From positions 126,097-190,096 of the forward strand of contig NTMA01000059.1 in NCBI GenBank assembly GCA_002917075.1: a DNA stretch of 64,000 nt, given 5' to 3'. The DNA is from Hawksworthiomyces lignivorus (Eukaryota > Ascomycota > Sordariomycetes > Ophiostomatales > Ophiostomataceae). Numbering within the stretch: position 1 is the stretch's first letter; every line of letters begins with the position of its first letter. The position numbers and the translations under genes are program-made. The notes under the pieces were generated by a model that was not told the DNA's origin, searched no databases, and worked only from the letters and a program-made list of their open reading frames with translations. Shown piece by piece: positions 53,826 to 64,000 of the stretch.

Positions 53826-55633
53826 TGATATCAACACGGGGAGAAGGAAATTCAGGTTCTTCCTTGTTGTTGATATGTGATTTATGACAGAGGCCAATTT
53901 TTTTTTTTTTGAGCACGAGCCGACCAAGGCGGGAGTAGTGTGTGTAGGTTCACCTCCGAACGGACTCAAATCACTTCTCTGGGTAGGCCAACTTTTCTTT
54001 CTTCTTGTCGAGAAGAAAGAGAGCTCATATTTATATAGCCTCTTTCAAGGAGAGACAAACGCTGCCGTATAGTGCTGGAGTAGCCAATTGACAGCTGTCA
54101 AAGAGTTTAGCAGCATTGTATTTTCATACTTTTGAGTAAACGGGACGGCGATTGCGATTTCGTGAACACACAGCAACCAAAGCCACTATTTATTGTGGCT
54201 AATACATATGACTACAATTGACTCCACTTCTGCGCTAGAAAAAGCACGTGCACGCTAGGCGGTAGACTTTAAAATCATTCGCAGTGGAATTTTTCGTTTT
54301 CTTCGCTTCTCTTTTTTTTCTTCTTTTTCCACAAAGTTGATACACCCGAGAATGCAGAAAATAGGCTCGCCGCGCAGTTCTAAACTCCATGCGAGCTTCG
54401 CAAGCGCGGCGAGTTGTATTACGCGGGGAGATTGATCTACGAAATGAATTTTTTGTGGGCGGTGCTTTAAAGAATTGGGTACGAGAAAACATGCAATTCC
54501 GCGTGTCGCACGTATTCGATCCCGTTGAGCCTCGACAAACTACGACGACCTGAAGTCCATTTTCTTTCCTTCCAGGCTGTTGCTCGCGAGCGTCTGTTGC
54601 ATGCTCCTATTTGTCTTCTGAAAAGAGGAACCAGCCATAGAGCCGGCAACGACTGGGAGGGAACGAGAAGAGGCAAGCTCGCCCTGCTTGTCTCAAAGTC
54701 ACTATCACCAAAATGCAAACCTCAAAGTCAAAAGCTAGAGATATTTGCCGGCTTGCTGTAAAGTAGGCTATGGTGCACATCTCACGCCGTAGTATCCTTC
54801 TGTAAATTGGCGGCGATGCTGCTTGTTGCTACAATGTATCTTCAACGGGCTTCGTGTATCAGCCGCCCAGGCTTGGATTGCTGGTTCTCACTTTCCAAGA
54901 TCTGCGAAACAGGAACTGCTAGAGCTGCGAGCGACAGGTTCTTGATGCTCTGGTTCATAACCATATGCAGAGCGACGGACAGCAGTGGAAACGTTCGCGC
55001 CAACAAGCAACCCAAAATGATGCATGGGCCATGAAAGTCAAAGCGCAGCTGGGAGAATGAGAGAGCGTCTCAGTTTCATATTTCCGCGTTGTCCGCATTT
55101 TCTTCCGCATATGCTTTGTCTCCCTGAGCTCTTCTGGAAGTCGTTGTGAGGACATTCTTGCAACCACCGTCATCATCGGTTGGATAGTTTTGCTCGTCTT
55201 ATACGCCGCTTAGATTACTATCGTTATCCGACCAGGTCGAAATTAGTGGTTTGGTTTCCAGTTGAACCGCCTCCTCCAAGCAGGTACCAGTTTATGTTGC
55301 GTAGACGCGAACAATCAGCAAAAAACATGGAGTATGAGTTAAAGCACCATTCTCCCTTATTTTGTTTTCTCGCTCAGCTCGCACATTCCTAGCAGCTGCC
55401 AGCTTTCAGCTGGACTGCCAATGGCGTCACCCTTCTGCAAGAAGGGACTAGCCAGCTAGCTATAGCTGAGCTCTTCTCTAAGCATGCGACTCATCTCTTG
55501 CTATCTGTGCATTAGGTTTCGTCATTGTGCTCTGCTGCTTTTTTCCTCTTCTTCTTTTTGTAACTCTTTTCTTGGAATTTCACTCGTATCATCTCAGCCT
55601 GAATCATTCCCTGCCTGGCGAGCATATTCCTTG
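53826..55633. other. Gene-free stretch, nothing recognised
   Basis: 1.8 kb between the regulator and the flavoenzyme. Short frames on both strands show no family features. The last 150 bp are open in frame with the flavoenzyme. Confidence 0.5.
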
Positions 55634-57320
55634 ATGACTATTAACAATATTGCTAGGAAAAAGGTGGCCATTGTCGGCTCCGGGTGCTCTGGTATTGCCG
55701 CTCTCTGGGCTCTCAACCGGACCCATCACGATGTGTATCTCTATGAGGCAGCCGATCGCCTTGGTGGCCACACCAACACAGCACAGTGGAATCATGGCAA
55801 ATATTCCACCAAGGTCGACACTGGTTTCATTGTTATGAATACTGCGACCTACCGTATGTTCCCAATATACCAAGCGGTGCACACATCCCTGGCCTTTTTT
55901 CTGACCCTTGTATTGTAGCAAACTTTATCAACTTCCTCAAGAGGATCAATGTTGCGGCAGTTCCGACTCCAATGACTTTCAGCGTTTGTCGGGACGGGGG
56001 CGCCTTCGAATGGTCTGGAACGAATCTTGACGGTCTCTTCTGCCAGCGCCGCAATCTCTTCTCGCCAAGCTTTTGGCGAATGATCTTTGACATTCTTCGT
56101 TTCAATCAATTTGCCTTGGACCTCATCAAGGAAGAAGAGACTCCTCTTTCAGTCAGCGCCAAGGAAACCATTGGCCAATATCTGGAGCGCGAAGGCTACT
56201 CGGACGCCTTCCGCGACAACTATCTAATCCCAATGACGGCTGCCGTGTGGAGCACTAAGCCGGACAAGTGCACTCTCGAATTTCCAGCCACCACCTTGGT
56301 CCGCTTTCTGTGCGTCTCGGATCTCAAACTTGTGCCTTGCCTTTCCAGTGCCTATGCAACTAACCACTGCTACTTAGATGGAACCATCATCTACTTTCCA
56401 CCGTTGCCAGGCGTCCCGAGTGGCTTACCATCGACAACGGCTCCAAGTCCTACATTGACGCGGTGATGAAAGGCTTTCCACCCAATCACCTTTTCCTCAA
56501 CACGCCAGTGCGGTCAGTGGGCAACGATCCAGACGGACGAGTCCGGCTCTACTTAGACGATGGCCGTTCCGAGGTCTATGACCATGTCATTTTGAGCACC
56601 CACGGCGACGAGGCGTTCGAGATCATTCACGAATCAGCGACTGCCGAGGAGAAGGATATCATGGCCTGCTTCCAGACGTCACAGAATGAGGCTGTGTTGC
56701 ATTCTGATACGTCTCTGCTACCATCCTCCCGCAAAGCCTGGTCCAGCTGGAACTATCTTTCGCTCTCATCGCCTTTATCTGATTACAAGACCATTGACCA
56801 GGTGTCTCTGACGTACAACATGAACATCCTGCAGCACATTCCTACCGACGTATTCGGTGACGTCCTAGTGACACTGAATCCACTCACGGACCCGGACCCG
56901 GCCACAGTCCAAGGCCGCTATAAATATACTCACCCACTCTACACTGTAGCTGCGGTACGCGCTCAGCAACTTCTGCCCCGTATTCAGAACAAGCGCGGAA
57001 TCAGTTACGCTGGAGCGTGGACCAAGTATGGTTTCCACGAAGACGGTTTCAGCAGCGGGCTTGCTGTGGCCACACAGCACCTCGGTGCCACGCTGCCATT
57101 TGAGTTTGTCGATTCGACTTGCAGCCGAGGCCGCGCTCCAGAGCTGGGCGTTCTTGACTGGCTGCTTCGGCTAATTCTATGGGCTATTCAAGTGTTTTTA
57201 ATTGAAGTTGTTGAGAAGCTGTTCGGCGTATCGAGGAATATTCTGGAGCAGGGTTCGGCGTCTGCATCAGTCAACAGAGGCCGCACATCCTCCAAGACAA
57301 AACACGCCAAGATGGCATGA
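55634..57320 (+). CDS. FAD-dependent amine-oxidase-type oxidoreductase
   Basis: Exons 55634-55853, 55919-56309 and 56378-57320, giving 517 residues. The third exon must begin at 56378 to read FL-WNHHLLSTVARRPEW, which fits the family. The N-terminal dinucleotide fold VAIVGSGCSGIAAL (G15, G17, G20) is followed by YLYEAADRLGGHTNT, the FAD-binding pair of flavin amine oxidase-like proteins. Other signatures are VDTGFIVMN, MTAAVWSTKPDKC and the C-terminal GISYAGAWTKYGFHEDGFSSGLAVA. Such proteins often accompany cyclopropane-fatty-acid synthase-like genes; none is visible here. The last ~65 residues include a hydrophobic segment (LDWLLRLILWAIQVFLIEVV) that could bind membrane. Substrate unknown. 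The ATG at 55634 starts just before the FAD fold. Confidence 0.9.
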
Positions 57321-57638
57321 CTCGTAGGCAGATGCAAATACGCAGAATGATGAAGCAACATATATTAGAATATTACTGAATCGGTTTTCTCTTTTTTTGC
57401 ACTTTTTATGTCTCTCCTTTGTATAGTGTTGCTATCATTCCAACCCCCAGATTGCTACGTGAATGTGTATTTTTGACCTCCAGAAACCGAAATCGACCCA
57501 CAATGTAAGTGGGTGTTGAGCCCCGTGTCCCGCGCTATTCAATTATCCGAGTTTCTTTTCGACCGCGCCATTTCAAAAGCTTTCAAAATCTCACCTGACA
57601 GTTGACACTGCGGCAATCTGATCCGTGTTCAATATGCA
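57321..57638. other. Intergenic region flavoenzyme / COX11
   Basis: 318 bp with the COX11 promoter; nothing else seen. Confidence 0.6.
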
Positions 57639-58737
57639 ATGTTTAACTTGCACTCAGCGTACACCATGGAAGCAATAGCACGACCTTTCTTACGGTGCCA
57701 CAGCCTAGCTGCACGGAGATCATGCTTCAGAAGTCAAAATAGTCGGTTCTTTCCTTCTGGCCGCCCAATATGTAATTCTGCGAGACGACCACAGCAGTCA
57801 TTAAATCCGGGGATGGCCAGCATGGAGAAGATGCGGGAAGTCTACAAGCAGCGGAACAGAACAACAATGTACGGGACGCACTCGACCCTGTTTCCTGTCT
57901 CCCTTGGAGCCATTTTGCCATAATTCGCCGAGAGGGTCTGCTGCTGACGCATAAAGCACTGCAGGTTCTATACACTCAGCGTCATTCTTGGGACAGTTGC
58001 GCTTTCATATGGTTCGGTTCCTATGTATAAGATGGTAAGCAGACGTTGCAGTTAGCATATTTGGGCACATGGTCTGGGTGAAACATGAATCGAGTTCATG
58101 TTGCTCCTTTCGAACGGCTAGAACAAATCAGTAGACTCACGCCCTTTTCCATGCACTAGATCTGCCAAACTACAGGTTGGGGGGGCCAGCCAGTTCGTGC
58201 TCCGGGACACGGAGGAGCTGGTGATAGCAGCAGCGATCTGGCGAGTCGGCTGCAGCCGGTAACAGACGCGAAGCGCATACGGGTGACATTCAATGCTTCC
58301 GTCTCCGATGTCCTTCCCTGGAAGTTCGTGCCGCAACAGCGCGAAGTGCGCGTGCTCCCAGGCGAGACAGCCTTGGCCTTTTACAAGGCCACCAACAAGA
58401 GCGATAAGGACATTATTGGCGTAGCCACGTACAGCGTCACTCCCGCTCAGGTGGCGCCGTACTTTAGCAAAATCCAATGTTTTTGCTTTGAGGAACAGCG
58501 GCTCAGCGCTGGCGAGAGCGTAGACATGCCTGTTTTCTTCTACCTGGACCCAGACATGCTGAATGATCTCAACATGAAGGGCGTGGAGACTGTGACGCTG
58601 TCCTATACCTTTTTCAGTACGTTGCCCTTTCGTCCCTTCTTTCACAGGGTTTATCTATTGATGGGACATGATCTAATTACTATGCAGAAGCGAAATACGA
58701 CGACAACGGAAAAGTCACGAACATTCCACAAACTTAG
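57639..58737 (+). CDS. COX11: Cytochrome c oxidase copper chaperone Cox11
   Basis: Exons 57639-57868, 57965-58034, 58160-58616 and 58688-58737, giving 268 residues, or 259 from the in-frame ATG at 57666, which starts a cleaner presequence (MEAIARPFLRCHSLAARR). Joins restore RNRTTM-FYTLSVILGTVALSYGSVPMYKM, the single inner-membrane helix, and ICQTTGWGG after it. The soluble domain faces the intermembrane space: VTFNASVSDVLPWKF, PGETALAFYKATN and the copper-binding CFCF motif (codons 58478-58489). The C-terminus is KYDDNGKVTNIPQ. Cox11 delivers copper to the CuB site of Cox1. All functional residues I know of are present. Confidence 0.96.
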
Positions 58738-60181
58738 AGATGCTTAGGACGGATGTAAAGGACGCTCTGCTAAAGACGTGATGAAAACGCGACATTGCGG
58801 GATGTCGTATGACAGTCCAAAACAACTCTGACTTTCGGAGCTATTCGTTGGTCTTGCCTTTCCTAGTTTTGATCGTCGACGATAGAATATGCTTTCGACA
58901 TCAGACGAGAACAGCGCCCTCATTGTATACTTTCCACTCTTTATTTTCAGGGAAAATGGGTCATTTAAAATAAAAAAATAGGCGGCCTTTTTGTACCATA
59001 CTATATAAATATGTAATTTACGATTAGTAGACACTCAAGAAGGTTGGGATCTAAGAGGGATAGTTATGTACGATATGACAAGATTACTTTGGACAGATTC
59101 AGAGTCTTTCATTGCAGGAAAAATGTGGAGAGGGGAAGAAGGAGCAATCATGCACTTTTTCTGTATGATATTAAGGGCTGCACGAGAGTTTTGGTCGATA
59201 AATATGTCTCAAATGCACGCCTGCAACAAAATGGTCACCATGTACGGAGTAGCAACGTCCTAAATAAAATAGCCCTGTGAGAATGTGGCATAACAATTTA
59301 GTGTGCAGCCTTTTCTTCTAGCGACCCCAGAAAGCACGCCCAGGGAAAAAAAAAGCCGCTATGCTTTCTTCTCTCTCTCGCATTTAGACTTCTACCATCG
59401 CACTCGTAACGTCATATACTATTACCCCGTATAACGGGTTGTGCTGCTTCCATGCGTACAAAATTGGGCACTAGCTTTCACTTCGAAATAGTGATGTCCT
59501 GTAGCTTATGTAGCTTGTGCAAGCAAGGCTGGATAATACTCGGTACTACATTGGTCCCTAATACCTCCAAATGGTAATGCGATTTCGGCTGCTGACTGAG
59601 ATATACGTACATGCAACATTAGCGCAATTGTAGCCCCTACTAGCCTCGAGGTGCTTGTGCGTCGGTGGGAGTTCCAGCAGCCTGCAGGTGGTTTGACTGC
59701 GACAGCCAACCAATGGCGCACGCCGATCTAGGTGAATTTCCCAGATAACTGCATATGCTTATTCCTCTGCGCGAAGCAACCTGTACGTTATGTACGTATT
59801 TTCCTTGGTGACGTTTTCCTGCATCTCGCAATCTGACTCCAACAACGCCTTCTTTTATTATCTGCGCGCTTTTTGCAAGCCACCTAGCTTTTTTTGGTTG
59901 TTCATTCGCTCTCGGATACCTCTTCCCCTTCAATATTGAGCTCTTTTCTGCACGCCTTGTCTCTGGCCGTCTTCCGCTTCGAAATCTTTGAAAGCATCAG
60001 CATAGGGCTTTACCTCCCCAGGATCTCTCCTGTCAGCCCATCTTTTTCTGGCGGCTCGTGTTCTTTCCCTTACCTGGCCGAATCGCTGCCAGATATTCCT
60101 CTTTACCCTCTTTCATCTGCTGGCGCGCTACATCTCCAGCCCCGGCATAATGCGCCTGCAGCTGCGCCTGAGTCGGTAGCG
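58738..60181. other. Gene-free stretch upstream of RAV1
   Basis: No gene or RNA recognised. A TACGGAGTA element lies at 59243-59251. The last 288 bp are open in frame with RAV1. This region is expected to hold the RAV1 promoter and leader. Confidence 0.5.
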
Positions 60182-63100
60182 ATGAAGGCCGTCCTTCCCG
60201 GCAAGCCAGAGGCCCGGCTGCAGGCTCTCGCGACGGGCTTCTGGAATTCCCGACGCATCATAGTGAGACTTCTCATGCAGCACCTCTCTGGCCTTTGTAA
60301 GCGAAGCTCAAACGACTGACGCGCAGCTCCCAGGTCTATATTACAGGCAATGCACTCGCGATACTAGGTGACCACGAGACCCTTCACCAGACAATCTACG
60401 ACGATGACGAGACTCCTCTTGTGGCCGTGGCCCTGGATGAGGCCACGGGAAATATTGCCACCTGCACTGACACCGTCGTTCGCGTCTATCAACCCATTGG
60501 GCAGCTAGACGGAGCGCTCCAGGTGCGTTACACCTCTATACGACTCTCACACGCTTCTCCAAGGCGCCATCAAGCGACGGTCAGAGTGTCATCACCGAGC
60601 TAACGCGCGTATGAGTGTACTAGTGGGCATTGCAATGTGCTTTCCACCCCGATGTTCGGCAGCCGTTTGGCAAATCCAAAACTCTTGATCCGGCGCCAAT
60701 GACACTTTCTTGGGGAGCCACCCATGAACTGGTAGTCGGACACAACTCACTAGCCTTGTACCGAGCAGGCTTGTCACCCACGTGCTCGTGGCGCAAGCAG
60801 TTGGCCAACACTGTCAAATGGGCTAGCTTTTCTTACGATTCGGCATACATTGCCTGTGCCGGCTATACTGAAAGCCTGGTCAAGATCTGGCGACGTCTCA
60901 CGTTCGACACCGACAATGCTTTCTTCGATTTCTTCTACCTTCCACACCCCCAAGTTGTCACCGGCTTACAGTGGCGAAAGCCGTACCATGTCGGCCATTC
61001 CATCGATCACGTCCTGTACACATTTTGCGCCGATAATTTGCTCCGCATTTGGACGAAATCGGATGTTCATAACAGTGGCCTTCAGCAGCTGTTCCTCTGG
61101 GGGACTGTTGATCTGGCCGCATCTTTACAAAGTGCCGGGCTTCGCAGCAGTGCCCCAATTCGCGACGTCCAGTGGGCGTTCATTATACAGGGCCGGGATC
61201 TTTCTGCTGCAACTGAGAGAGCTGTCCAAGAGCGCGATGAAGACAGCGAGAAAGATGCCAGCGCTCTCCAGCACCTAGTGCAAATAGCCAATCGAAGCTC
61301 CGAAATCTGCCTCATCCTCGATATACACGGCGCTTTGACGGCTCTATCACTGGAGAACCTTGACTCTAAGGCTCAGAGAACAAACGACGTCTACAACATC
61401 ACACAGCTCGTATCACCAGACCTCGACTTCTCCCGCAATCTGAATTTGTCTACGGCGTCTGACGCAGGCCATGTTGAAATTTATAGCTTCTGTGACCAGG
61501 GCAATGGCCACCTTCATATTCTCATTCATTATTTTTCTGGCAAGATCGAGATCTACGAAGCAAACATTGCGCGGCTGCTTGACGAAACATCGACGGGGCC
61601 ACGGCTATGGCGGAAGAGCATATGGTCGGGCCACTCGGGTCCGATTCGCAAAATGGTACGGAACTTCAGTGGTAGCGCCGTCGTCTCAAGGACACATGAT
61701 GGAGAAAGCGTCGTTTGGAGTCACACAAATAGACACAAGGATGCGCCGCTCTTTCCTAAGAATATGCTGCCGGAAGGTGGCTCGATTCGCAGAATATGTG
61801 TCCTACGGAAAGGTCGATATGTTGTGTTCCTCTTTCATGACAGTATTGCTGTGTGGGACTGCCGTCGTCCTGTGCCGTTGTTGCTCGGCCGCTGCGAGTT
61901 CAGCATCTCTGGCGAACCTCTCTGCCTTCTCATATTACCCCGTGAAAAAGTAGAAGACGGATCCGTGGCTCATATTGCCACGGTCACTTCTGGGAAACAA
62001 GGCATTGTATGGGAGATTGTTCTTCCAGAGATTTCTTCTGGCACAAACGGATCGAAAGTCATGGCCACACCTAATTTGAATGGCAAAAGAGAGTCGCCCG
62101 TGCATGAGTTCTATCGGTTCGACCTAGGAGAAGCGGGTGAACTGGCCTATATGCTACCCGTAGATCCTGCTGGCGCGAGCCCGATTATATCAGGATTTCT
62201 CGATGTGTTTGCGCGAGATATAGCCATCTCGTACACGAAGTCTGGAAAAGTTGAGTTCTGGACTGCTCGTGTCGACCGCGACAAGGGCAAGGTTGAGTGG
62301 CTTTCCACATCTTCTATGGAGACGGGAGTCTTGGATCCTGCGCTCGTTAGTGGCAGCACAAGAAAAAAGGCGGCACTGGTCAACGCTACACGGTCATCTG
62401 TGACAATCTGGGACATCCAGGGCGCCCAGCTCGAATATGAAGGCAACTTTAACAGCTACGATACGGTACAGGACCTGGACTGGACGTCAACTCCCGACTC
62501 ACAGTCTATTTTAGCCGTTGGCTTTCCCCATCGTGTTCTTCTGCTGTCCCAACTTCGCTATGACTACCTTAACAAAGGTCCGGCTTGGGCTGTCGTTCGA
62601 GAGATCAGCACCCGGGAATATACGCCACACCCAATTGGCGACTCGACTTGGCTTGGAGACGGTGACCTTGTGATTGGTGCTGGCAATCAGCTACTTGTGC
62701 ACGATCGGCTTTATCACGTCCCCAACACCCTCGTCACAAGCCTGCGACTTCCGCAGATGAAAACTCAGAAGTGGGACTTGTTCGATGTCGTGCAGAGGCT
62801 CAACGGCCCTCTTCCTGTTTTCCATCCCCAGTTTCTGAGCCAGTGTATGCTAGCAGGAAAGAGCAAGCTAGTCCAACGGATCTTGCTCTCTCTCCATCAG
62901 ACTCTCAAATTCTGGGTACCAGGCGATGCTGTGGATGATTATCTCGGGTTGGACATGGCAGAGTTCTACACCGATAGAATGGTGAGCATTATCTTTTGGC
63001 CCTATTAGCGTTTACCTGTCGGCTTGTGATTGTGATTCTGGGTTATCTAAAGGCAAGCAGTCGACTGACCTCGAAAACAGCAGTCAAACTCTTACGGGGG

Positions 63101-64000
63101 CGACAGAGATCCAACCCTGTCCTTCTTTAGTCGTCGGGGATCGGGCGATGAAGAAGATGAGACTTTTACGGAAGACACCGCGCAGGCCATCAACGAAAAG
63201 CTAACGACTGTTGCCCTCCCCCAGCTCTCCGGCCACGAGCAGATCCAACTAGTTGACATTGTCGAGTGTGCCGGACTTGTTGAGAAACAGCGTAGATCGA
63301 TGGATGAGAATGGAGCGCGGTATATGCTCTTCTTTCGACAGCATGCACTCCGCAAGGGCAGAACGAATGAAATACACATAGGCTGGAGAGAGATTAATTG
63401 GGCGTTTCATTCCACGAGCCAAGATATTCTTATCGATTTTGTCTCCAGGCAACATCATGGGTCGCCGCTCTGGCATGATGTGCGAGAGAGTGGCTTGTTC
63501 ATGTGGCTCGCAGACAATGCGACCGTGGTGAGTTTCTAAGCCATACATATCCGATAGCCATCTTTTCTTAGGAGAAGACCTATTAAGCTAACCTGAGCTT
63601 TCAATGGCAGAGGACGCAGTTTGAAATGGTCGCTCGTAACGAGTACGCCAAAAGTGAATTGAAGAACCCCGTCGATTGCAGTCTCTTCTACTTGGCTCTC
63701 AAGAAAAAGGCAGTGCTACAGGGTCTGTGGCGCATGGCATCGTGGAACCGCGAGCAAGCTGCAACACAGCGCCTGCTCGCAAATAACTTCGAGGAGCCGA
63801 AATGGAGGACAGCAGCTTTGAAAAATGCTTACGCTCTGATGAGCAAGAGGCGCTTTGGTATTGTTTCCTCCCCATCCGTCCCCAGGCTCTTTCTTTTTCT
63901 GTTTTGGAGTAAATCGAAACCCGCTTGCTAACTAGAGCAGAATACGCAGCCGCCTTTTTTCTGCTAGCCGACCATCTTCAGGATGCTGTCAATGTCTGTT
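60182..64000 (+). CDS. RAV1: RAVE complex subunit Rav1 (rabconnectin-3-like), 5' part
   Basis: Exons seen: 60182-60262, 60334-60522, 60624-62981, 63081-63527, 63611-63857 and 63941 onward. The frame is open to the window end, so the C-terminus is missing. Over 1,100 residues are visible. Rav1 with Rav2 and Skp1 reassembles the V-ATPase on vacuoles and endosomes. The start MKAVLPGKPEARLQALATGFW matches the family. Beta-propeller sequence follows (WALQCAFHPD, LYTFCADNLLRIW, WSGHSGPIRKMV, CVLRKGRYVVFLFHDSIAVWD). Then comes the Rav1 C-terminal domain: LALKKKAVLQGLWRMA, EEPKWRTAALKNAYALMSKRRF and FFLLADHLQDAVNV. All five introns keep phase. Confidence 0.95.

Overview
This is a gene-rich nuclear segment from a filamentous ascomycete (Pezizomycotina). 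Introns are short (about 37 to 220 nt, GT..AG, often with a CTRAY-like branch site). Long single-exon genes are present (the 1,794-codon TSC2). There is a complex I subunit, which Saccharomyces lacks, a GH5 subfamily 5 endoglucanase, a fungal NACHT NTPase relic and a Zn2Cys6 regulator. TSC2 (tuberin) also argues against Saccharomyces. I would guess Sordariomycetes, but the sequence alone does not prove it. All names come from recognising protein motifs by eye; no search was run.

Layout. 0-7 kb is accessory: a membrane-anchored or secreted acetoacetate decarboxylase-like protein (-), a long AT-rich gap, a truncated NACHT gene (+) and a secreted GH5_5 endoglucanase (-). 7-15 kb: PGS1 phosphatidylglycerophosphate synthase (-) diverges from NDUFA12 of complex I (+), followed by CSE1 exportin (-). 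15-18 kb carries no recognisable gene. 18-29 kb: TSC2 (+), then a large DENN-domain protein (+). 29-39 kb: YPI1 phosphatase-1 inhibitor (-), GEP3 mitochondrial GTPase (-) diverging from mitoribosomal MRP49/mL61 (+), then a HUL4-like HECT ligase (-). 40-46 kb: a DUF726 (MIL1-like) alpha/beta hydrolase (+), a mitochondrial GatC-like amidotransferase subunit (-) diverging from SEC17 alpha-SNAP (+). 46-52 kb: RRP12 (+) converging on VTI1 (-). 52-64 kb: a Zn2Cys6 transcription factor (+), an FAD oxidoreductase (+), COX11 (+) and the 5' part of RAV1 (+), cut by the window end.

Two functional themes recur. Six genes act in mitochondria: PGS1, NDUFA12, GEP3, MRP49, the GatC-like subunit and COX11. 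Three of the four divergent promoters in the window serve at least one of them, and two serve two. A second group acts in membrane traffic or vacuole/TORC1 biology: TSC2, DENN, SEC17, VTI1, RAV1 and the MIL1-like protein. This may be chance, because most of these are ordinary conserved genes.

I did not find a clearly new biological system. The items most worth checking are the truncated NACHT gene with an N-terminal motif that might be amyloid-like, the His-Asp repeat in YPI1, the in-frame insertion or retained intron in NDUFA12, in-frame N-terminal extensions on PGS1, RAV1 and the flavoenzyme, and the G16-T27...A17 tract behind TSC2.
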